A stretch of DNA of 47,540 nt from Alphaproteobacteria bacterium (GCA_029059055.1 JAIDWS010000007.1:1-47540); one strand, 5' to 3'. Positions 1 through 8,151 are shown, numbered from the stretch's first letter. A program made the numbers and translations. Notes: generated from the sequence alone by a model not told the origin.

Positions 1-112
1 GATACCATTCGGGGGTAACCGGGGGCGGGGTGGGCGTATATTCCACGACGGGCATATCGTCCATCTGTAAATCGGCCATGCGTTTTTCCGCAGATGATTG
101 GGTCATTTGCAT
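1..112 (-). CDS. Hypothetical protein, N-terminal fragment (cut by window edge)
   Basis: This is the first 37 codons of a minus-strand gene that continues past the left edge. The ATG is at 112, with another in-frame ATG at 106. The visible part is hydrophilic, starting MQMTQSSAEKR, and then becomes proline-rich. It starts 9 nt after the stop of the gene at 122-1054, so the two are probably co-transcribed. I recognise no domain in so short a piece. Confidence 0.6.
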   Translation of the reverse strand, partial: MQMTQSSAEKRMADLQMDDMPVVEYTPTPPPVTPEWY

Positions 113-121
113 TGTGTGTTA

Positions 122-1054
122 TCAAACCTTGTTTAAATAATTGGATACGGTGTCGATGTATTCCGAATATGCCCCGAAATCGTCACGTTCGGCATCGGTC
201 ATGGTTCGGTTGCGATGCGCGTCCATGTACGTGCGCACGGCATCCAGTGAATCAAACACATGAATATTCGCACCGTCCGGCACGGGGCCGCGTGCATCAA
301 TAACAAATCCGTTGATGCGGATAACAATATCTTCCAGTGTGTCGGTAAAGACGGAATTCAATCGTTCCATCGCCGCGTTCAGCCGGCCCGGTTCAATGCC
401 AACAGAACCCATCCACAGCGTTTCGTCCGCCCCAATCGCAAACAGGGCCGGTCGGATTCCCGCAATGCGCGGTGACGGTTTGACCGTGTATCCGGCGGAT
501 TCAAAAATCTGTTTTATATCATCAAAATTAATTGTTGTTTGTGGCACCGGGCCGTGCGGGGCCATCCCCATGGTTGGGGCGGGCGTGGTCATGGCCGATG
601 CGGCGGCGCCGGTGGGCGCGTTTTGTGTGGCCCCAGGCGTACCAACCCGGGCGATGTTCAATCGCGGCGGGCGCGGTGTGTTGTCGATTGGTGTGGGGGT
701 GGGCGCCGGTGTCTGGGCCGGGGGCAATACAATTTGCGCGGCATCATCAATATTATCGATATTGCGGCGCCGATTGCCAATACGGCGGATAAATCCCGGC
801 ATGCGCATGCGTCGCAGGCGCGGTTGCATCAACAGATACAGTCCCGCAATCGTGACAATGACCGCCAAAACCATAGATATGTAAAACATTGGACGCACAT
901 GCGTATCGGATGCCTGTAACTGGCCCAGGTATTGCCAATGCGCGCCGGAAAAAATATTAAATCCGAACTGGGTATTGAACCAAAAACTGATTCCCAGCGT
1001 CGCCGCCAGCAACCATAATGTTCCCAACAAGATATAATCGATTTGTTTTTTCAT
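122..1054 (-). CDS. Hypothetical membrane-anchored protein with Pro-rich linker
   Basis: The product is 310 residues. Two hydrophobic segments lie near residues 7-27 and 56-76, followed by a short Arg-rich patch (RRMRMPGFIRR) and a Pro/Ala/Thr-rich linker at about residues 105-170. A compact soluble domain of about 130 residues ends the protein. This suggests a two-helix inner-membrane anchor presenting a C-terminal domain on the cytoplasmic side. I do not recognise that domain. The sequence TACAAT lies 9 nt before the ATG and no clear Shine-Dalgarno is present. It is probably the first gene of a minus-strand operon that runs off the left edge, and it is divergent from the gene at 1097. Confidence 0.75.
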   Translation of the reverse strand: MKKQIDYILLGTLWLLAATLGISFWFNTQFGFNIFSGAHWQYLGQLQASDTHVRPMFYISMVLAVIVTIAGLYLLMQPRLRRMRMPGFIRRIGNRRRNIDNIDDAAQIVLPPAQTPAPTPTPIDNTPRPPRLNIARVGTPGATQNAPTGAAASAMTTPAPTMGMAPHGPVPQTTINFDDIKQIFESAGYTVKPSPRIAGIRPALFAIGADETLWMGSVGIEPGRLNAAMERLNSVFTDTLEDIVIRINGFVIDARGPVPDGANIHVFDSLDAVRTYMDAHRNRTMTDAERDDFGAYSEYIDTVSNYLNKV

Positions 1055-1096
1055 TTGTTTTTAATTGTACCATATTTGTGATAAACTAAAAAGCAA

Positions 1097-1771
1097 ATGA
1101 TTGATACGGATGCATTTTTATCAGAAATAAAAACAGGTGCCTGGTGTGCGGGTGGGGGCGATGCGGGCGATTTGGCGCGTGCGGCGTCCCGAATTGCCGA
1201 CGGCGGAATATCATTGATATCGGTGGCACCGAATTCCATTGCTGTGATGTGGCCGTGGTTGGAAAAAATGCCGGTTAAAATGTTGGGGCGTTTTTACATG
1301 GAAGCGGCCATGGGGGACGGGGAAATTTCTGAATTGGCCCGGCGCATGAATGCGGCATTTAAACAGGGGGCCGCCGGCGCCCAGGTTTTTTTGCGTCGCA
1401 CCGATTTGGCGAATTTTGTTGATAACCTGCATTTAATACGTGACGATTTGTTCTTTAACAAATATCTGGCGGTGGGAATGGATGTCGGGGAAATCGATAT
1501 GGCGGATTGGCCGACGGTATTCGCATTAATTGATAAGATTCGGGCCGATGCGTTAACACTGATTATGCCCGACGATGCGGGTGATGCGTCGGATTTTGTC
1601 GGACGAATTTATGGGCTGATGACGGTGATGCCCGCCGATGTGCGGTGGCAATTGCACTTTGCGCTGGGGAATAATTTTATGCGCATGGAACAGGCGTGGC
1701 GATTGATACAGAAAATGCGGCCAAAACTGGCGGATGGGGTTCGGTTCTTTGTTAATTATGAACACAGGTAA
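1097..1771 (+). CDS. Hypothetical protein
   Basis: The product is 224 residues, soluble, mostly alpha-helical in appearance, with no signal peptide or membrane segment. It contains acidic helices and a region rich in Phe/Asn (residues about 100-120). I recognise no family. The 42 nt shared with the divergent gene ending at 1054 must carry both promoters; TAAACT lies 9 nt before this ATG. The next gene starts 8 nt after the stop with a GGTAACGGGG ribosome-binding region, so the two are likely one operon. Confidence 0.7.
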   Translation: MIDTDAFLSEIKTGAWCAGGGDAGDLARAASRIADGGISLISVAPNSIAVMWPWLEKMPVKMLGRFYMEAAMGDGEISELARRMNAAFKQGAAGAQVFLRRTDLANFVDNLHLIRDDLFFNKYLAVGMDVGEIDMADWPTVFALIDKIRADALTLIMPDDAGDASDFVGRIYGLMTVMPADVRWQLHFALGNNFMRMEQAWRLIQKMRPKLADGVRFFVNYEHR

Positions 1772-1779
1772 CGGGGCAA

Positions 1780-2391
1780 ATGGGACGAATAATACGATTT
1801 TTTGTTTTGACATTGGTGGTGGTGATGCCCGCGTGGGGGGCGGGGCGGGATGTGCATGCTTTGTACGGTGCGCCCCAAATGTATGGTGAATATGAAACGC
1901 CCATGCCAACCCGCGCAACATTGATGCAGATGTATGGAACGCCGCCCGCATCGCCCCGCCCAATGATGGCGCCAATTGTGACGGCGCCGGGCGGGGACCG
2001 CCGGCCCGCGCGTCCGCCGCGCGTCGCCCCCAAACAGGCGGCCAAGAAAAAGACCGCCGCCGCGCAAAAGCCCCAGGTGAAAAAGCCCGCATTGGTTAAA
2101 AAGCAGATGCCCGCGGCCCAGCCGGTGGCGTCTGCGCCGGATGTACACGCCATTGTCGTTGTGGCCGATGCACCGGTTGTGGCCCCCGATGATGTGCCCA
2201 CGCGGGCTGTCACGTCGCGCCGACGTATTCCGGTCGGACCGAAATATGCCCGTGGTATCGCGCGTCATGTGCGCAATGCGGTGGATGTGGATGCGTTCTG
2301 TGAAAAAATCCGGCCGCGCCCGCGCGGGCCATTGCCGGATGGGTTGATTTTGATGCCGGGGCGGCCGGATTTAATGTGTTGTGTTGAATAA
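1780..2391 (+). CDS. Hypothetical secreted protein, Ala/Pro/Lys-rich
   Basis: The product is 203 residues. An N-terminal signal peptide (IIRFFVLTLVVVMPAWGAG) is followed by a Tyr/Met-rich stretch (YGAPQMYGEY), a Lys/Ala/Pro low-complexity linker at about residues 65-110, and a basic C-terminal region ending with two adjacent Cys residues. The layout of signal peptide, linker and small C-terminal domain suggests a periplasmic or envelope protein. It follows the gene at 1097-1771 by 8 nt. No family is recognised. Confidence 0.65.
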   Translation: MGRIIRFFVLTLVVVMPAWGAGRDVHALYGAPQMYGEYETPMPTRATLMQMYGTPPASPRPMMAPIVTAPGGDRRPARPPRVAPKQAAKKKTAAAQKPQVKKPALVKKQMPAAQPVASAPDVHAIVVVADAPVVAPDDVPTRAVTSRRRIPVGPKYARGIARHVRNAVDVDAFCEKIRPRPRGPLPDGLILMPGRPDLMCCVE

Positions 2392-2400
2392 AACGGGATG

Positions 2401-3039
2401 TTACGCGTTGCCCAATATCAGGTATTTTGGGGCGACGGTTTCAGCCTTGTTCTTGGTCTGATAACGGGTGCGGACCATATCCATATCGCGGCCACATATC
2501 GCCAGCGGTGTGTTTGGAATTTGTTGTTCAATCCAATCGTAATATTCCCAATGGTCGGTGCCGATAATAATCCGGCCGCCATCGGCCAGATGGTGCGACA
2601 ACAGCGTCAAAAATCCCGCATTCAACAGGCGGCGTTTTTCATGTCGCGCCTTGGGCCAGGGGTCGGGATGCAAAACCCATATTTCATGGAATTCGGCATC
2701 GGGCGCGCCGCGCAGCAAATCCCGAACATCGTCCGCCCAAATGCGGATGTTTTTGTATTCGGGAAAAACAGCGTTTGTTTTTTCGTCTGTCATTGCCGAC
2801 ATCAGCGATGCGACCCCATTCATAAACGGTTCGGCGCCCACAATGATTTTATCGGGGTGGGCGTTGGCCAATTCGCGCACATGTTCGCCCGCGCCAAATC
2901 CGATTTCCAAAATGGCGCCATTCAATTCGGATGATTTTGGTGTAATTGCCGGCAACAAAGTGGCCACCAGCGTTTGTTGACGCACCGACAGTTTTTTTCC
3001 ATGCCGGCGTCCAAAAGTTCTTATTTCTTGTTTTTCCAT
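2401..3039 (-). CDS. trmB: tRNA (guanine-N7)-methyltransferase
   Basis: TrmB uses S-adenosylmethionine to methylate G46 in the tRNA variable loop. The 212-residue product has the class I methyltransferase glycine motif (ILEIGFGAGEHV), the acidic VGAEPF strand end, and the TrmB signature HPDPWPKARHEKRR. I placed the start at 3039 (MEKQEIRTFGRR). A much longer upstream extension of the frame is basic, unlike the family, and overlaps the divergent gene. A promoter sits so close that the mRNA is probably leaderless. Length matches the family. Confidence 0.93.
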   Translation of the reverse strand: MEKQEIRTFGRRHGKKLSVRQQTLVATLLPAITPKSSELNGAILEIGFGAGEHVRELANAHPDKIIVGAEPFMNGVASLMSAMTDEKTNAVFPEYKNIRIWADDVRDLLRGAPDAEFHEIWVLHPDPWPKARHEKRRLLNAGFLTLLSHHLADGGRIIIGTDHWEYYDWIEQQIPNTPLAICGRDMDMVRTRYQTKNKAETVAPKYLILGNA

Positions 3040-3045
3040 ATATTT

Positions 3046-3074
3046 AGTATAAAATCCAAAGGTTTGAAACACAA
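3046..3074 (-). promoter_or_regulatory. trmB promoter (sigma70-type), leaderless geometry
   Basis: On the minus strand TTGTGT (3069-3074) is separated by 17 nt from TATACT (3046-3051). Only 6 nt separate the -10 box from the trmB ATG at 3039, so transcription should begin at or next to the start codon. Confidence 0.6.
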
Positions 3075-3087
3075 GGTTAAATAAACA

Positions 3088-3654
3088 ATGCGTGAATTTC
3101 CGCAAAATTTGACGGTGGCCCCGTATCGGTTGCATCCGATTGCGCCAACCCCGGAAAACGCCCGGATGATATTTGATATCTTTGCGGCGGATGCGCACGC
3201 ATTTCGATTTTGGATGCCGGATGGCGTTTATGCGTCGCCATCGGACGTGTTGGCGGTATATGACCGTTCTGCGGCGCGTCATGACATGTGTTTGTATGGT
3301 ATTTGGTGCGGGGACGAATTGCTGGGCGAAATTGGATACGCCAACGGTACCAGTGTTCTGCGCCGCCGTGGTGTGTTGGGATATTGGTTAAAAAAATCGG
3401 CGCGCGGGCGGGGCATAATCGCCGCGGTGATGCCGGAAATACTGCGCGTGGGGTTTGTTGATATGGATTTCGACCGGGTGTTTGTACAATGCGCCTGTGA
3501 AAATATGGCCGTGCGCGCCAACACGGAAAAGATGGGATTTCATCTGGACGGGATTTTGCGTCATGAAATTGTGTGGCCGGACGGCACGTTCAGTGATGAA
3601 TGCAATTATTCAATATTAAAATCAGAATGGGTAAAGGAAAATAAAAATGCGTAG
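3088..3654 (+). CDS. GNAT-family N-acetyltransferase (RimJ/RimL-like)
   Basis: The 188-residue product has the layout of ribosomal-protein or small-molecule acetyltransferases of the RimJ/RimL group. GYWLKKSARGRGI matches the acetyl-CoA-binding motif A, and a CENMAVRANTEKMGF segment matches the conserved N-x-x-[AS]-x-x-x-x-E-K-x-G-F region. The substrate cannot be told from sequence. The ATG at 3088 has AAGG 11-14 nt upstream. The gene overlaps gltX by 8 nt, so the two are translationally coupled in an operon with the PAQR gene. Confidence 0.85.
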   Translation: MREFPQNLTVAPYRLHPIAPTPENARMIFDIFAADAHAFRFWMPDGVYASPSDVLAVYDRSAARHDMCLYGIWCGDELLGEIGYANGTSVLRRRGVLGYWLKKSARGRGIIAAVMPEILRVGFVDMDFDRVFVQCACENMAVRANTEKMGFHLDGILRHEIVWPDGTFSDECNYSILKSEWVKENKNA

Positions 3655-5224
3655 TGGATTATCACAACAGACAATTGAAAGAATTTTGGGCGGCGCGCCG
3701 AAATATACCATGGCGCAAATGGAAGAAAAATTTCCCCCGCGCAATTTACCCGATGGGGCCTATGTCACGCGTTTCGCGCCCAGTCCGACCGGATACATGC
3801 ACATTGGCGGCCTGTATGGGGCATTAATTGATTGCAAATTGGCACGGCAATCGGGCGGGGTGTTTATGTTGCGCATCGAAGATACGGACACCAAACGCGA
3901 AGTGGCCGATGCCGTCGACATCATTATCAATTCGTTAAACCGATTCGGTTTGGCATATAACAACGATGCTGTATACGGTCCGTATCACCAGTCCCAGCGC
4001 CGTGATATTTATCATTCCGTCGCGGCCGATTTGTTGGCGCGTGGGTTGGCGTATCCGTGCTTTTTAACCGCGTCCGACATGGAACAAATCCGCGAAAATC
4101 AAAAGGCCGCCGGTTTCCCAACCGGGATTTATGGCGAATTTGCCCGCGACCGCGACATCAGCGAAGAAGAAATTATCGCACGCATGGATGCCGGGGCGGT
4201 GCCGACCGTTCGTCTGTATTCGACCGGCAATCCGGAAACCCGCATTTTCTGTAAAGACGCCGTTCGCGGGTCCATCGGATTTCCAGAAAATAACGAAGAC
4301 ATTGTCTTAATCAAATCCAACGACGGTTTGCCGACATATCATTTTGCGCATTTGGTCGACGATCACTTTATGCGCACGACGCACGTTATCCGCGGCGAAG
4401 AATGGTTGCCGTCGTTGCCGTTGCATGTGGCATTGTTCCGGATGATGGGGTGGACGGCACCGCTGTATATCCACACGTCGACGATTGATAAAATCGATTC
4501 GGAAACTGGAAAACAACGCAAATTGTCCAAGCGCAAAGACCCCGAAGCCAACGTGGAATATTTTCTGCGCGATGGGTGGCCGGTCGAATCGGTTTTGGAA
4601 TATCTGTACAACATTGCGGCGTCCGGATACGAAGAAGCCAAATCCAAGGGCCAGGTAAAAAACATCTGGGATTTTGATATGCGGCCGAAAAAGATTCCGA
4701 TGTCGGGCGCATTGTTTGATATGAAAAAATTGGAATGGTGGGCGCGTGAATTTATCGCGACGTTACCGGTTCCGGAATTGACGCAGCGCGTCGTCGCGTG
4801 GGCGGATGAATATGGCAATGACACCGAACGGATGCAGGTGGCCGACCGTGATTATCTGGCCGCGGTGCTGGGCATTGAACGTGACAACCCCAAACGTATT
4901 CGCAAAGATTTCGTCACATGGCGCCAGACGCTGGAAACGGTCGCATTTTTCTGGGACGCGTTGTATGCGCCGAATACCGAATTTGAATACAATGCGGATT
5001 GCTTGCGTGAATTTTTGGCCGTTTATGACGCCAATGATGACAAAGACGCATGGTGGGCGAAAATGGTTGCGATTGCCGAAAAATTGGGGATAAAAAATGG
5101 CGACGTGGCGATGAATCTGCGCGTGGCGTTGTCCGGTCGTGCATTTACGCCCGATTTGTATTCAATGATTTCCGTCATGGGGGCGGGGCGCGTATCCGAC
5201 AGAATTAAAAAGGCAATAAAATGA
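3647..5224 (+). CDS. gltX: Glutamate--tRNA ligase, atypical long form
   Basis: This class I aminoacyl-tRNA synthetase charges tRNA-Glu. The 525-residue product has the signature pair PSPTG (45-49) and HIGG (52-55), and the KMSKS-equivalent KLSKRKD near residue 290. About 40 residues precede the Rossmann start, and the KLSKRKDPEA region resembles the form I recall from Firmicutes rather than the usual alphaproteobacterial enzyme (memory, not a search). The start ATG has AAGGA 9-13 nt upstream. The gatCAB genes lie in this window, so the enzyme may be non-discriminating and also mischarge tRNA-Gln; that is inference. Its stop overlaps the next ATG (ATGA). Confidence 0.93.
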   Translation: MRSGLSQQTIERILGGAPKYTMAQMEEKFPPRNLPDGAYVTRFAPSPTGYMHIGGLYGALIDCKLARQSGGVFMLRIEDTDTKREVADAVDIIINSLNRFGLAYNNDAVYGPYHQSQRRDIYHSVAADLLARGLAYPCFLTASDMEQIRENQKAAGFPTGIYGEFARDRDISEEEIIARMDAGAVPTVRLYSTGNPETRIFCKDAVRGSIGFPENNEDIVLIKSNDGLPTYHFAHLVDDHFMRTTHVIRGEEWLPSLPLHVALFRMMGWTAPLYIHTSTIDKIDSETGKQRKLSKRKDPEANVEYFLRDGWPVESVLEYLYNIAASGYEEAKSKGQVKNIWDFDMRPKKIPMSGALFDMKKLEWWAREFIATLPVPELTQRVVAWADEYGNDTERMQVADRDYLAAVLGIERDNPKRIRKDFVTWRQTLETVAFFWDALYAPNTEFEYNADCLREFLAVYDANDDKDAWWAKMVAIAEKLGIKNGDVAMNLRVALSGRAFTPDLYSMISVMGAGRVSDRIKKAIK

Positions 5225-5967
5225 CAAAAACAAAAAAACAGGTAAAAACAAAGTTAAAGGCGGTTAAGCGCGATTCGCACGCGTCCCGCATGTTAAAGGT
5301 TTTACGTGCCACCGGATTATTCCGATGGGAACGTGCCAGCACCCGCGGCGAAGAAGTTTTAAATATATTGACCCATGGTATCGGCATTGGAATTGCGATG
5401 GCGGGATTGGTACTGCTGGAAGTTTTTGCCGTTTTGGCCGGCAACACATGGGCGATTGTGTCGTGTGCGATATTTGGTTTGACGATGTTTACGCTGTATT
5501 TCGGGTCAACGATGTGTCATGCGATGATTGGCCAAAAATCCGAATCGTTTTTCGAAGTCTGGGACAGCGTTGCGATATATGCGCTGATTGCGGGTACGTA
5601 CACGCCGTTTTGTCTGGTTAATCTGCGCGGGGGGCTGGGGTGGACTGTGTTTGGTGTTTTGTGGGCCATCGTTATATTTGGCGCGGTCATGAAAATCAGA
5701 AATCCCAAACAGCAACCCAAATGGATGGTGGTTTTGTACCTGGTGATGGGGTGGACGTTGGTGTTTATTTTGCCGGCGATGCTGCATCATATTTCTGCGC
5801 GCGGGATGTGGTTTATTCTGGCGGGGGGATTGGCATATTCGATGGGGGTAATTTTCTATCTGTGGCGGCGCATGAAATATTCGCATGCAATTTGGCATCT
5901 GTTCGTGATTGGGGGGACAGTATGTTTTTTCTTTGCGGTGCTGTTCGGATGTATCATCGATTTTTAA
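5221..5967 (+). CDS. PAQR / hemolysin III family membrane protein
   Basis: The 248-residue product has about seven transmembrane helices after a basic, soluble N-terminal tail of about 40 residues. Family hallmarks are EEVLNILTHGIG at the start of helix 1, MCHAMIGQ after helix 3 and HAIWHLFVIGG before the last helix, giving the conserved His residues that bind zinc in PAQR proteins. Bacterial members (YqfA/Hly-III) affect membrane homeostasis, and their reaction is not firmly known. It overlaps gltX by 4 nt and is the last gene of the GNAT-gltX operon, followed by a strong terminator. Confidence 0.88.
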   Translation: MTKTKKQVKTKLKAVKRDSHASRMLKVLRATGLFRWERASTRGEEVLNILTHGIGIGIAMAGLVLLEVFAVLAGNTWAIVSCAIFGLTMFTLYFGSTMCHAMIGQKSESFFEVWDSVAIYALIAGTYTPFCLVNLRGGLGWTVFGVLWAIVIFGAVMKIRNPKQQPKWMVVLYLVMGWTLVFILPAMLHHISARGMWFILAGGLAYSMGVIFYLWRRMKYSHAIWHLFVIGGTVCFFFAVLFGCIIDF

Positions 5968-5993
5968 AAAACGGGGCGTGGCCCCGTTTTTTT
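5968..5993 (+). terminator. Intrinsic terminator after the gltX operon
   Basis: ACGGGGC-gtg-GCCCCGT is followed by a run of seven T directly after the PAQR stop codon. Confidence 0.9.
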
Positions 5994-5994
5994 A

Positions 5995-6023
5995 TTGATT
6001 TATTCTGGCACCGGGCGTAAAAT
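5995..6023 (+). promoter_or_regulatory. thrS promoter
   Basis: TTGATT (5995-6000), a 17-nt spacer, and TAAAAT (6018-6023). It begins 2 nt after the upstream terminator T-tract. The predicted transcript starts near 6030. Confidence 0.6.
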
Positions 6024-6029
6024 AAAGGG

Positions 6030-6184
6030 CGTTATGAAATATATCGGTTTCATTTTTACAACAACTACAACCCCTTTGGGGGTGTAATTTCTATTTGCGG
6101 TTCGGACCGCGCAATGCAATAATCAATCTGTTCAAAGAATAAATTCGGCGGGCGTTGCCCGTGCAAATCAGGAAGAAGAAAATT
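6030..6184 (+). promoter_or_regulatory. thrS 5' leader with three small hairpins
   Basis: About 155 nt of untranslated leader precede thrS. Three short hairpins are visible: ACCCC-tttg-GGGGT (6070-6083), GCGGT-tcgg-ACCGC (6097-6110) and CGGGC-gtt-GCCCG (6149-6161). The last lies about 10 nt before the AGGA ribosome-binding site. No T-box sequence and no terminator with a T-tract is present, so any control would be translational. Function is not established. Confidence 0.35.
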
Positions 6185-7924
6185 ATGTCACAACAATATC
6201 CAATTGAAACAATCCGTCATTCGCTGGCGCATGTTATGGCCGCGGCGGTTCAGAAATTATTTCCAGATGTAAAATTTGCGGGCGGTCCCGCGATTGAAAA
6301 CGGGTTTTATTACGATTTCGATACCCAGCATCGTTTTTCCGAAGAAGATTTTGACGCCATTGAAAAAGAAATGCGCGCATTGATTAAATCCGACGGCAAA
6401 TTTGCCCAGCGTGATGTCACACTGGCCGAAGCCAAGGAAATCTTTGCCAATCAGCCGTATAAAATGGAATGGCTGAATGAATATGATGCGGCGGGCGCGG
6501 CGTTGTCGGTGTATGCGTTTCGTGATTTTACCGACCTGTGCCGTGGGCCGCACGTGGCGTCATCCAAAGAATTACCGCGTGACGGCTTTAAAATTCGCAG
6601 CGTCGCCGGTGCATACTGGAAAGGGGATGCGAAAAACAAAATGTTACAGCGTATCTATGTCGATGCGTTTGCAACCGCCGATGAATTGGTCCGGCATTTA
6701 AAGAACATGGAAGAAGCCGCCGCCCGCGATAACCGCAAATTGGGGCGTGATATGGATTTGTTCCATTTTGAACCGGATTTTGCGCCCGGCGCGGTTTTCT
6801 GGCATGACAAGGGGTACCGGATTTATCGTCGCTTGATTGAATATATCCGTTCGCGCCAGGAACGTGCCGGATACCTGGAAATTTCCACGCCGTCTGTGAT
6901 GGATCGGTCGCTGTGGGAAAAATCGGGCCATTGGGCGAAATACGGGGAACACAATTATTCCGGCAAAACCCAGGACGGCAAAACATTCTGTGTCAAACCG
7001 ATGTCTTGTCCGGGCGGGATGCTGGTATTCGGCCAGGGAATCAAATCGTACAAAGATTTGCCGATGTATCTGGCAGAATTTGGCAAGGTTAATCGGTACG
7101 AAGCCGCCGGCGGTTTGTCGGGATTGATGCGCGTGCGCGAATTCACCCAGGACGACGCCCACATCTTTTGCACCGAAGAACAGTTCGAAGCCGAAATTGT
7201 GAAAATCTTGCGCTTTGTCAAAGATATTTACAGCAAATTCGGATTTGAACGCGTCTGGATGAAATTGGCCACGCGCAAGGAATCGGAATTCCGCATCGGG
7301 TCCGACGAAGTCTGGGACAAGGCGGAAAACGGCCTGCGTCATGCGCTGGATGCCAATAATATTGAATACGAAGTGGCCCTGGGGGATGCTGCGTTTTACG
7401 GTCCGAAAATCGATATTTATCTGAAAGATTCCATGGGCCGTACATGGCAGTGCGGCACAGTGCAATTGGATATGAATTTGCCGGAACGTTTCGATTTGTC
7501 GTACATCGGCGAAGACGGCGAAAAACATCGTCCGATTATGTTGCATCGTGCGTTGCTGGGGTCGATTGAACGCTTTATGGGAATCTTGTTGGAATCGACG
7601 GCGGGGAATTTACCGTTGTGGTTGGCGCCGACGCCGGTCGTTGTGACGCCGATTTCGGAAAAACATCGTGAATACGCGTCCGATGTTGCGGCGGCGTTGC
7701 GTGATGCCGGCGTGCATGTTGGATTGGATTTGCGCGATGAAAAGGTAAATTATAAAATCCGCGAACTGTCGATTGCCAAAACGCCGATTATTGCAATCGT
7801 CGGTGAAAAAGAAATGGCGGACAAAACCGTAACGCTGCGCCGTCTGGGCGAAGAAAAACAGCAGACGGTTGCGCTGGCGGATTTTGTCGACCAGATGGCC
7901 GCGGCCGTCCAGATGCCGCGTTAA
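6185..7924 (+). CDS. thrS: Threonine--tRNA ligase lacking the N-terminal TGS domain
   Basis: A class II synthetase that charges tRNA-Thr. From ATG 6185 the product is 579 residues and begins almost directly with the editing domain (HSLAH, H12 and H16; later C119 and H123 in CRGPH), so the usual 60-residue TGS domain is missing. The three catalytic zinc ligands are present: Cys in PMSCPGG, His in DDAHIF and His in MLHRALLG. PMSCPGG differs from the usual PMNCPGH in two residues. A longer frame starting at 6155 has no ribosome-binding site, while 6185 has AGGAAGAAG upstream. The anticodon-binding domain is complete at the C-terminus. Confidence 0.95.
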   Translation: MSQQYPIETIRHSLAHVMAAAVQKLFPDVKFAGGPAIENGFYYDFDTQHRFSEEDFDAIEKEMRALIKSDGKFAQRDVTLAEAKEIFANQPYKMEWLNEYDAAGAALSVYAFRDFTDLCRGPHVASSKELPRDGFKIRSVAGAYWKGDAKNKMLQRIYVDAFATADELVRHLKNMEEAAARDNRKLGRDMDLFHFEPDFAPGAVFWHDKGYRIYRRLIEYIRSRQERAGYLEISTPSVMDRSLWEKSGHWAKYGEHNYSGKTQDGKTFCVKPMSCPGGMLVFGQGIKSYKDLPMYLAEFGKVNRYEAAGGLSGLMRVREFTQDDAHIFCTEEQFEAEIVKILRFVKDIYSKFGFERVWMKLATRKESEFRIGSDEVWDKAENGLRHALDANNIEYEVALGDAAFYGPKIDIYLKDSMGRTWQCGTVQLDMNLPERFDLSYIGEDGEKHRPIMLHRALLGSIERFMGILLESTAGNLPLWLAPTPVVVTPISEKHREYASDVAAALRDAGVHVGLDLRDEKVNYKIRELSIAKTPIIAIVGEKEMADKTVTLRRLGEEKQQTVALADFVDQMAAAVQMPR

Positions 7925-7933
7925 TGTGTTGCA

Positions 7934-7964
7934 CCGGGGTGGGAATTTTTTATTCTTTCCCCGG
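7934..7964 (+). other. Stem-loop at the 3' end of thrS
   Basis: CCGGGG (7934-7939) pairs with CCCCGG (7959-7964), with an inner G/A-rich arm and a T-rich loop. The T-run is inside the loop rather than after the stem, so it is a weak terminator candidate or an mRNA 3'-end hairpin. Confidence 0.4.
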
Positions 7965-7978
7965 GGAACGTACATATA

Positions 7979-7984
7979 TATAAT
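7979..7984 (+). promoter_or_regulatory. -10 box for the small lipoprotein gene
   Basis: A perfect TATAAT lies 22 nt before the ATG at 8007. No good -35 box is found 16-18 nt upstream. Confidence 0.4.
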
Positions 7985-8006
7985 GTGTGGGACAGGGGGA
8001 TAAAAC

Positions 8007-8144
8007 ATGAAAAAATTTTTAATGATTGGTGTTTTGGCGACACTGGCACTGGGTGGATGTTGTCACAAGTGCGAAGTGGAACCGATTGTCGAACAAAATC
8101 ACAAGTTGATTGTTCCGCCGAATTTCGGCCAGATGCCAAAATAA
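8007..8144 (+). CDS. Small lipoprotein (45 aa), BamF-like C-terminal motif
   Basis: This gene of 45 codons plus stop starts ATG AAA AAA TTT with AGGGGG about 10 nt upstream. A short signal peptide ends in the lipobox LGGC (residues 15-18), predicting lipidation at Cys18. A second Cys follows directly and a third comes at residue 22. The mature part is only 28 residues and ends HKLIVPPNFGQMPK. That resembles the conserved core of alphaproteobacterial BamF/DUF3035 lipoproteins (P-L-x-[IV]-P-P-[DN]-F), so a minimal BAM-associated lipoprotein is possible; this is a motif-level guess. It is monocistronic, between a TATAAT box and a strong terminator. Confidence 0.7.
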   Translation: MKKFLMIGVLATLALGGCCHKCEVEPIVEQNHKLIVPPNFGQMPK

Positions 8145-8151
8145 GATATGT

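Noticed and set aside
312-884. A 190-codon open frame on the plus strand opposite the 310-residue gene
   Set aside because: It lies fully antisense to a well-built gene, has no ribosome-binding site and its composition mirrors the Pro/Ala-rich linker of the other strand.
1752-2268. Long overlapping minus-strand frames opposite the gene at 1780-2391
   Set aside because: They are made of low-complexity His/Gly/Arg or Thr/Ala stretches created by the high GC antisense of the Ala/Pro/Lys-rich gene.
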